Notes under the pieces: generated by a model
The model's input: only the letters and a program-made list of their open reading frames with translations
Database searches by the model: none
What the model was told of the DNA's origin: nothing
Assembly: GCA_007131895.1 (NCBI GenBank)
Contig: SLPR01000523.1
Span: forward strand, 1 to 9,219
Direction of reading: 5' to 3'
DNA length: 9,219 nt
DNA from: Bacteroidales bacterium
GTDB taxonomy: Bacteria > Bacteroidota > Bacteroidia > Bacteroidales > UBA7960
Shown here: positions 1-5,735 of the stretch, one piece after another
How positions within the stretch are numbered: position 1 is the first letter of the stretch
Layout: each line of letters opens with the position of its first letter
Program-made: the position numbers and the translations under genes

Positions 1-20
1 GACAGGTTAATTTCCCCTGG

Positions 21-545
21 CTACATCTTTTCAATCTCTTCATTGCTTAAACCCGTATTTCCGGCAATTTCAGCAGGAGACATCCCCGATTTTTTCAGTC
101 TTTTTGCGATTTCTCTTCTTTCTTTGTTTTTACCTTCCTCCCTGCCTTCTTCCTTTCCTTTTGCCCACCCTTCAGCCAATGCTGCTGATAACAGGGTTTT
201 TTCCGAGCTTATGCGATCCCGGTTTTTTTCATACAGCTGCTTTTCTTCTTTGCTCAGGGAAGCTTCCATTACATAGGTGATGGCTTTTTGTATTTCGGGT
301 TGCTCTAACAACTCCGGGTCAATCATTTCGGTGCGTTCATTGATTTCGGTCATAAACCGCAGCCATAAAACCTCCAGTTTCTTTTGGGCAATGTTTTGGG
401 CTTTGAATTTTTCCAGTTCAATAAAAACGAATTCCAGTCCGTGAAGGCGCTCGTTGCTGTCTTTCAGGTGCACCACAGCATAATGGTGGTAATATTCCGG
501 CGATTGGGGAAGGTAAATGGCATTGATAAGGTTGATGGCGTAAAC
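21..545 (-). pseudogene. 5'-truncated Rpn-family PD-(D/E)XK nuclease remnant
   Basis: This is the C-terminal part of a recombination-promoting nuclease (Rpn, 'putative transposase') gene. It aligns without gaps to residues 113-286 of the intact copy at 8224-9084 (525 bp in both), with about 88% protein identity over the last 150 residues by eye. Homology stops abruptly after base 545, and an in-frame TAA lies just upstream at 552-554. Everything before residue 113 is missing, including the D and ExQ residues of the nuclease core. A GTG at 474-476 could in principle start a 151-residue product, but it corresponds to an internal valine of the intact protein, so a real start there is unlikely. 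The remaining frame is open to its TAG at 21-23 and keeps the charged KEEGREEG stretch and the C-terminal helix-turn-helix-like tail. The last 18 residues hold about 7 of the 18 or so amino-acid differences. The copies diverged before or around the truncation. Expression as a regulatory fragment cannot be excluded. Confidence 0.85.
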
Positions 546-697
546 AATAGTTTAGCAAATAAACCCATTTCAGTTTAAAATAATTATATTGATGGCGGCG
601 TTATGTTATAAAATGTTACAGGGAGGTTGGGTTATTAATTAATCGTTTGGGTTGCTGATTGCCCATTCTTCCTGATTCACCCTAAAACCCTGATACC

Positions 698-1645
698 ATG
701 AAAAGAATGATCCTATTAATCATGATGGCTTTTGTGCCGGGAAGTTTCAGCAGCCATGCTCAGCAGTTTACCCAAAAAGAAAATTTTGAAAAATGGCTGG
801 AGGGGGAGTGGGTGCCATTGGACATCGGAAATTGCCAGAAAGATGAGCGAGTGCTGACTTTCCGCAACGGATATTTTACCGTATCTTCCACTTCTTTGCT
901 TAGGTATGCTTATACTGTTTCTGATGCAATTCAGCAGGATGGCTATTGGGAGATGTATCTATCGGAGGCTATGGCATCAGGTGATGGGGGACAAAACTAT
1001 TCCGAGATAGGGAATTTCGATGATTCACATGAAATAATCAGGGTGCAGATTTATTTTAGGGATGATATTTTGGTTTTGCTGCCCCATAAAGCAGAGGGAA
1101 TAACTGCCGGTCAGGTTACCATGCCGGAAGCCTTTGTCAGAGCAGGTTCTCTTCCCGACTCGCAATACACTCCATCCGTTCAGTCTGTATTTGTTATTCC
1201 TGATGGGTTCACGGGGAGTGCCTGGATAGCCATGAATCAGCCTAAAGGGGAACCTTTTGCCATAAATAATGAAGGGCTGCCTGTATTAGAGTTGCCAGCA
1301 TCAGGTTTGCTCAGGAGCCAGGTGCCCATCATGGCGGAGGCACTCGCCAAAAGGGAATTTGCCTTTTATTTTCACACTGACCGAACCGGGGATTCTCAGC
1401 CTATTCCTCATATCCATTACAAGTGTTTAGAGCTATTTCGGTCTGAAGGGTTTTCAAAGGAAGATATTTTAAATCACGGTTATCATCCGGACAAGGTTTA
1501 CGTGTTGCATTACAGATATGATGTTCCTGGTCGGGAAATAATCAACGAAATGTTTGGCGAAAAGATCGAGGGGCAGGTGATGCATTTTCGGGTAGCCACG
1601 TTAAAAAATATGATTGAATTCAGAGGTTTTAGGTTGGGGCGGTGA
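698..1645 (+). CDS. Exported protein of unknown function, DUF6843-like C-terminus
   Basis: A 315-residue protein with a convincing signal peptide: K2/R3, a hydrophobic stretch at about 4-14, and a likely signal peptidase I site after S-H-A at residues 19-21. It should be periplasmic or outer-membrane associated; there is no lipobox cysteine and no other membrane segment. Residues about 28-130 (FEKWLEGEWVPLD onward) look like a small beta-rich domain resembling lipocalin-like 'how much is left' modules, but this is weak. Residues about 161-215 contain VFVIPDGFTGSAWIAMNQP, then a GEPF...LPVLELPASGLLRSQ segment. This matches my recollection of DUF6843, whose members share an 'IP..ftG.v.v.ydqp.G' and 'i...Gvl.t' pattern. 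A histidine cluster (HIH, 238-240) and a conserved-looking C-terminal region follow. No catalytic motif is recognised. It stands alone on the plus strand and converges on the receptor gene; a REP-like palindrome begins 22 bp after its stop. No Shine-Dalgarno sequence precedes the ATG, as is usual in Bacteroidota. No substrate or pathway can be named. Confidence 0.8.
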   Translation: MKRMILLIMMAFVPGSFSSHAQQFTQKENFEKWLEGEWVPLDIGNCQKDERVLTFRNGYFTVSSTSLLRYAYTVSDAIQQDGYWEMYLSEAMASGDGGQNYSEIGNFDDSHEIIRVQIYFRDDILVLLPHKAEGITAGQVTMPEAFVRAGSLPDSQYTPSVQSVFVIPDGFTGSAWIAMNQPKGEPFAINNEGLPVLELPASGLLRSQVPIMAEALAKREFAFYFHTDRTGDSQPIPHIHYKCLELFRSEGFSKEDILNHGYHPDKVYVLHYRYDVPGREIINEMFGEKIEGQVMHFRVATLKNMIEFRGFRLGR

Positions 1646-1666
1646 AGCACTACACAGTTAAAAGGG

Positions 1667-1697
1667 GTCAGGGTATGACTACAGTTCATGCCCTGAC
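1667..1697. repeat. REP-like imperfect palindrome, copy A
   Basis: A 31-bp imperfect inverted repeat with outer arms GTCAGGG (1667-1673) and CCCTGAC (1691-1697). The stem continues inward through a T/G wobble, then four pairs (ATGA with TCAT), around a short loop near ACTACAGT. Copy B at 8162-8192 has the same length, matches at 27 of 31 positions, and swaps stem pair 7-25 from G-C to C-G. It lies 21 bp past the stop of the plus-strand gene, between converging genes. No T-tract follows, so it is not a classical intrinsic terminator, although a 3'-end or mRNA-stabilising role is possible. Confidence 0.6.
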
Positions 1698-1872
1698 TAA
1701 AACGCTGAATCAGGCAATTATTCTGGCGGGCTATCACAGTCTGTTTGTAATGACGCAATTAACGTTATTTACGTCACTACACTGACAAAATAAACGTAAA
1801 AATTGTCACTGAAGTAAGGCATATATTATCATCAGACTGGGGTCAAATTTTTATAAAGGCGGGAAATGTATT

Positions 1873-1899
1873 GTTTCGGCATTTCACACAATCCGAAAC
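1873..1899 (-). terminator. Possible weak terminator hairpin at cluster end
   Basis: A perfect 7-bp inverted repeat, GTTTCGG (1873-1879) with CCGAAAC (1893-1899), spans the stop codon of the receptor gene. The loop is 13 nt. On the minus strand the stem is followed by AATACATTTCC rather than a clean U-run. The position fits the end of the minus-strand cluster, but the long loop and absent U-tract make it a weak call. Confidence 0.25.
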
Positions 1900-4766
1900 T
1901 CCGTGGCCATGCGGCTTTGGTGGGCTGCAATGGCTGAGAATATTTTTTTGAGCATGGTGCGGTCCAGCTCTGAGAGGTTTTGGGCGGGGATGATGTTGCC
2001 GGGTGTGTTGCCTGCATCCAGGTTGTGGAGCTGGTTGCGGATGCGCAGCAACATCAGGTAGCGCAATGCCTGGTTGAATTCTTCGGCTGTGCTTTGTGGC
2101 AGGATGTCTGCTGCTCGTAGTGCCGAAAGGCGCTCCATGGTGTTGCGTTCACTGATTCCGTATTTCAGGGCCCACAATCGCATGATACCTGTGAGGGCCA
2201 TCAGGGGTTTTTTGATGTCAAGATATTCGGGCTGGGTTTCATCACTTTCAAAGGTTATTTGCCCCATTACATTGAGGGGAGGTTTTAGTGCGATGGTATT
2301 TTGTGCCAGGTTGTAAAAGAACTTGCTTTTGTCTCTGAACTCACTGATGCAGTACCTTTGCAGTATATTGGCAATCTCAAAATCGCCATAAACGGGCCTG
2401 AAGTCGAAGAACATACCCACATGCAGCAATTCTTTGGGGTTGGGGGTGTCAATCCATTGCGAAATCTGCTTTTTCATAGCACTGAGACTCTGGCACCACT
2501 GTGGATTCATGGCCATCACGTTTCCCACGCAAAAGGGATATCCTGCAACATCCAGAAGGGAGCATATTTTTTCGCCCAGTTGCAGGAAGTATTTCTTTAC
2601 CGATGGTTGGTCATCATTTTCCTTTGGAAGGTAAACGATGGCATTGTCCTGGTCGGTGGCAAGGGATTGTTCGCGACGTCCTTCGCTTCCCAGGGCCAGG
2701 AAGACAAAAGGGGCGGGTGGCTCCCCGGCCTCTTTGATGGCCTGTTGGATGATTTTTTCCGTGATGGTGTCCGACATCCTGCTGATGACTTTTCCGCTGG
2801 TGGCAGCGCCCGCTCCGGTTTCTGCCAGGCGGGCCACCAACCGGGGGAGCTGTTGCATCAACACAGCAATTTCCTGCACCGAACCTGATTTTTGAATGCT
2901 GTTGATAAGGTATTCAGGGGTGTCGGTTTTCAACTCAGAAAGTGCCAGCAGGCTGATGTATCCGGGGCAACTCTTGTCGGTGGTTTTTATTACCACATAA
3001 GAAACCTTATGCTGCATCATCAGGGCAAAGGCATCCATCACCATTTCCTGATCTGAAACACTGATGATGGGGGCGCTCATGACCTGGCTCACGGGTGTAG
3101 CCGTTATGTCAAGATTTTTAGCTACCGCCCGGCGGCTGATGTCGCTGTGGGTAATCAATCCCACCGCCTCCTGGTTGTCCCCTTTTATAAGAACGATATC
3201 GGAATTGCGCATGGTCATAAGTCGGGCCGCTACTTCCAGTGAGGTGGACATCTCGCACAGTGGAGGTGTTTTCATAAAATCTTTTACCGGCTGAAGCAAT
3301 ACATTGGCCGATAGCTGCTGCTCCGCCGGTTGCTGTCTGAAGCCTGCATCGCGGCTCAGATGTTCGTAGGCATCGATAAGGATGCCATCGCAATACACTA
3401 CTTTGTCGTGTACATCCTTTACGGGAAACAGGGAAACAATTGCCGGCAGAATGCTTCCATCGGCCCTTTTGATTCTCAATAGTTTTTCCCTGAGAAAGGT
3501 TCCTTCACTAATGGCACGGATTACCTCTTTCTTTTCGGGCCTGTCCACGAAGAGTTCCTGCACCAGCAGGTTTTTTAAATCGGCTTCGGATGCATAACCC
3601 AGCATTTCAGGGGTTTTTTTGTTGACTTCCACAAAGCGTGACCTGCGGCCAATGGTGCAACGAAACACGCCAATTTGCATGGTATCGGCGATGGATTTGA
3701 ACTTCTCCATATTCAAATCCATCTCTCTTTCCACGTCGCGATGCCTCGATACGTCTTTGATGGTGTAGATGTAGCCATTCTTTCCTGCCATTTCAAACTC
3801 CGACCGGGTGATGATCACATCCACCATAAGTTTGTTTTTCTTGCGTATTTTGTGCTCTTTTACGATTTCCCCTCCCTCGCCCCGGGCACTGCTTTTGAGG
3901 TTGAGCAAACAATTGAGGCTGTTGAGAAACTGTTCGTCTTGCTCATCGGCTTCCTCTTGTGAAAAGCCCAGCAGGTTGAGCAGGTATGGGTTGCAATAGA
4001 TGATTTCACCGTTTATGGCCATCAGCACTCCATCGGTAGAAGCTTCCACCAGTTTCTTATATTTCTCTGTGGTATCCCTTTGTTTTGCCTGGGCTTTTTG
4101 TCTTTGCTGTTCGGCCAGATAATTACGCCTTGCCAGGTAGCCGATAATAGCTGCAATGATGATGGTTATAAACAAAGAAATCCACACAACCTGCCGGGTA
4201 ATAACCGTGATTTCGCTTTGCACATCTTCCACATAAATCCCCGTTCCCACTATCCATCCCCAGGGTTCATACAATTTTACATAAGAAAGCTTGGGAACAA
4301 CTATCAGGCTGTCGTCTTTCCATTGCCATTTGTAATCTATGTATCCGTTACCCGCCATTTTGGCAAGGTTTGCTATTTCCACGAAAAATCTTTTTCCTTC
4401 CTGATCTTCATAGTCAGAAAGGATCATGCCCTCCATCGCGGGTCGGTAGGGATGCATGATCATGGTGGGGGTGGTATCGGTAATCCAGAAATAATCTTTG
4501 TTTTGCTCTCCATAGCGCATGCCACGGATTATTTCCCGTGCTTCTTTCTTTGCCAGGAGCACCTGCAGGCTGTCGGTAGTTGTTTCGTCCAAACGATGCA
4601 TTATACTCCAGGCCGTGTTGGTAAGTTCCCGTATGGTTTCCCGCTTCTTGTCCATCAGATTTTCGCGATAGCCCGGTATGACATAGATGTAGATGGCTGC
4701 GAGAAACAGCAATATAGCGATGAGGGAGGGGAGGAGTATCCTGTTGAAAAAGCCTGTGTGCTTCAT
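1884..4766 (-). CDS. Membrane Cache-PAS-PAS-CBS-DUF294 nucleotidyltransferase receptor
   Basis: A 960-residue multidomain sensor. Residues 9-30 form TM1. Residues about 35-185 form an extracytoplasmic single Cache domain (sCache_2 type), with the signature DYFWITDTTPTMIMHPYRP at 91-109 and WGWIVGTGIYVEDV at 169-182. TM2 is at about 193-212. A PAS domain follows at about 234-340 (STDGVLMAINGEIIYCNP) and a second at about 354-467 (RFVEVNKKTPEMLGY, then the usual C-terminal beta strands). A CBS pair spans about 497-615 (MKTPPLCEMSTSLEVAARLM; VMSAPIISVSDQEMVMDAF). DUF294, a GlnD-related nucleotidyltransferase, spans about 625-760, with GSEGRRE at 693-699 and the metal-binding pair D705/D707 intact. 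A DUF294_C substrate-binding helical region runs to the end. There is no histidine kinase, GGDEF or methyl-accepting output, so nucleotidyl transfer is the probable output; the protein or small-molecule target is unknown. CBS-DUF294 proteins often neighbour symporters of the type encoded upstream, but usually with a soluble N-terminus. Cache_2 domains commonly bind small carboxylates, which would suit an acetate-like substrate. The ATG at 4764-4766 begins the TM1 signal; no Shine-Dalgarno is visible. Confidence 0.9.
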   Translation of the reverse strand: MKHTGFFNRILLPSLIAILLFLAAIYIYVIPGYRENLMDKKRETIRELTNTAWSIMHRLDETTTDSLQVLLAKKEAREIIRGMRYGEQNKDYFWITDTTPTMIMHPYRPAMEGMILSDYEDQEGKRFFVEIANLAKMAGNGYIDYKWQWKDDSLIVVPKLSYVKLYEPWGWIVGTGIYVEDVQSEITVITRQVVWISLFITIIIAAIIGYLARRNYLAEQQRQKAQAKQRDTTEKYKKLVEASTDGVLMAINGEIIYCNPYLLNLLGFSQEEADEQDEQFLNSLNCLLNLKSSARGEGGEIVKEHKIRKKNKLMVDVIITRSEFEMAGKNGYIYTIKDVSRHRDVEREMDLNMEKFKSIADTMQIGVFRCTIGRRSRFVEVNKKTPEMLGYASEADLKNLLVQELFVDRPEKKEVIRAISEGTFLREKLLRIKRADGSILPAIVSLFPVKDVHDKVVYCDGILIDAYEHLSRDAGFRQQPAEQQLSANVLLQPVKDFMKTPPLCEMSTSLEVAARLMTMRNSDIVLIKGDNQEAVGLITHSDISRRAVAKNLDITATPVSQVMSAPIISVSDQEMVMDAFALMMQHKVSYVVIKTTDKSCPGYISLLALSELKTDTPEYLINSIQKSGSVQEIAVLMQQLPRLVARLAETGAGAATSGKVISRMSDTITEKIIQQAIKEAGEPPAPFVFLALGSEGRREQSLATDQDNAIVYLPKENDDQPSVKKYFLQLGEKICSLLDVAGYPFCVGNVMAMNPQWCQSLSAMKKQISQWIDTPNPKELLHVGMFFDFRPVYGDFEIANILQRYCISEFRDKSKFFYNLAQNTIALKPPLNVMGQITFESDETQPEYLDIKKPLMALTGIMRLWALKYGISERNTMERLSALRAADILPQSTAEEFNQALRYLMLLRIRNQLHNLDAGNTPGNIIPAQNLSELDRTMLKKIFSAIAAHQSRMATEFRIV

Positions 4767-4808
4767 GGGTTTTAAGTAGGGTTATCTTTGATATAATCCT
4801 GAAACTTA

Positions 4809-4866
4809 ACAGAAATCCTTGTAGGGATTGATATTGTGCAAAGCCATCAACAGGAGGATTTCCTGT
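4809..4866 (-). promoter_or_regulatory. Overlapping hairpins in leader of receptor gene
   Basis: The 173-bp gap between the phosphoesterase and receptor genes holds three short inverted repeats that compete for the same bases. ACAGGA (4850-4855) pairs with TCCTGT (4861-4866) around a 5-nt loop. AATCC (4814-4818) pairs with GGATT (4825-4829) around a 6-nt loop. A longer-range pairing, ACAGAAATCC (4809-4818) with GGATTTCCTGT (4856-4866) with one bulge, would exclude both. On the minus strand this is an RNA leader ending about 43 bases before the receptor ATG. It could be an attenuator, a processing site or chance. No clear -7/-33 promoter was seen in the gap; TGGCTTTG is a one-mismatch -7 candidate without a good -33. 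Confidence 0.3.
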
Positions 4867-4939
4867 CATGAGGTTCACAGTTTGGTATCCCGAAAAACAT
4901 CTCAAAATCAGATATACTGACAACCGTGAGCGTTTTATT

Positions 4940-5683
4940 TTACATTCCCGGATTCACATATACAGGTTTGAGGGTTTGTCTTACAGTGTCAAAGATAATA
5001 TATCCGCCAGGGTGCTTCCCCCGGGTAACTGCCGGACATATTACAGCTTTGTGATGCATCTTAACTTTTATGGTTTCCTCCTCGGCATGCGTCCATAATA
5101 ATTTGTTAACCATGATGCAGCCGGGCGGGTGTGAATGTCCTAAGAAAGACATGCGGCAATTGTTGTCTTTCATAAATCGTAAATGCTCTTTGATCTCCAG
5201 TCCGTTGAAAGGGAACCATTTCCCAACGCCACTCATATCGGGATGAAAAAAGTGAGAGAAAAGGTATTTTCGATTGTCATCAATTAGGGTTTCCCATTCG
5301 TTAAGGGTTTGAAGAAAATCCATGTTTTCATCACTGAGCTGCGGAAGAATTTCATCCTGGTAAAGCCATACTCTGTTTTTTGTCATTTGCAATCTGTCGG
5401 CCAGGGTGAGTTCATACCAGTTGTCGGGCATCCTTTTCATAATATGATAAGAAGGCAGGCGCCGGGCGGTGAACAGATCGTGGTTACCTGCAACGACAAT
5501 ATCTGCGTTTTTTCTCAACAGGTCAATGCATGCATTGGCATCGGGCTTGTGGCCGTAAAACAGGGGGCTGAATCCGGTTATATCGCCAAGGCATACCACC
5601 TTGTCAATGTCCTGCATGGAATGGAATACCTTTTCAAGACTTACGATGTCTTCGTGAATGTCGGTGAGAATGGCAATTTTCAT
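4940..5683 (-). CDS. Calcineurin-like metallophosphoesterase
   Basis: A 247-residue soluble phosphoesterase of the Metallophos_2 / YfcE-MJ0936-like group. All five metal-site blocks are present in order: DIH (D8, H10), GD (D34 within CLGDITG), GNHD (66-69), the histidine-containing SHFFHP (143-148), and GHSHPPG (182-188). It should bind two divalent metals and hydrolyse a phosphoester or phosphodiester; the substrate cannot be told from sequence. There is no signal peptide or membrane segment, so it is cytoplasmic. It starts 52 bp downstream of the symporter large subunit on the same strand and is followed 173 bp later by the nucleotidyltransferase receptor. Co-transcription with the transporter is likely. 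Lying between a transporter and a nucleotidyltransferase, it could remove a nucleotide-based modification or signal, but that is only inference. The start ATG is fixed by the beta-strand/DxH opening MKIAILTDIH; there is no Shine-Dalgarno. Confidence 0.9.
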   Translation of the reverse strand: MKIAILTDIHEDIVSLEKVFHSMQDIDKVVCLGDITGFSPLFYGHKPDANACIDLLRKNADIVVAGNHDLFTARRLPSYHIMKRMPDNWYELTLADRLQMTKNRVWLYQDEILPQLSDENMDFLQTLNEWETLIDDNRKYLFSHFFHPDMSGVGKWFPFNGLEIKEHLRFMKDNNCRMSFLGHSHPPGCIMVNKLLWTHAEEETIKVKMHHKAVICPAVTRGKHPGGYIIFDTVRQTLKPVYVNPGM

Positions 5684-5735
5684 TGTAGTAGGTGGTATTA
5701 AGATGAATTATTAGGGTTGTCCTGCCTAGGGCTGT

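Noticed and set aside
1..8. GACAGGTT at 1-8 and again at 8106-8113 as a possible target-site duplication
   Set aside because: Eight bases in 9 kb can recur by chance. The positions differ relative to the two Rpn genes (13 bp versus about 110 bp past the stop), and flanking bases do not match.
474..476. GTG as start codon of an intact 151-residue protein
   Set aside because: The codon aligns with internal V136 of the full-length nuclease, homology continues upstream to base 545, and no promoter or ribosome site is evident.
1667..1697. Palindrome as a rho-independent terminator
   Set aside because: There is no T-tract on either side, the stem has a wobble and a large irregular loop, and the second copy, with the same shape, also lacks a T-tract.
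4080..4775. 231-residue plus-strand reading frame
   Set aside because: It lies wholly antisense to the Cache/TM part of the receptor gene, whose domain structure is unmistakable; its product resembles no family and is cysteine- and histidine-rich as antisense frames often are.
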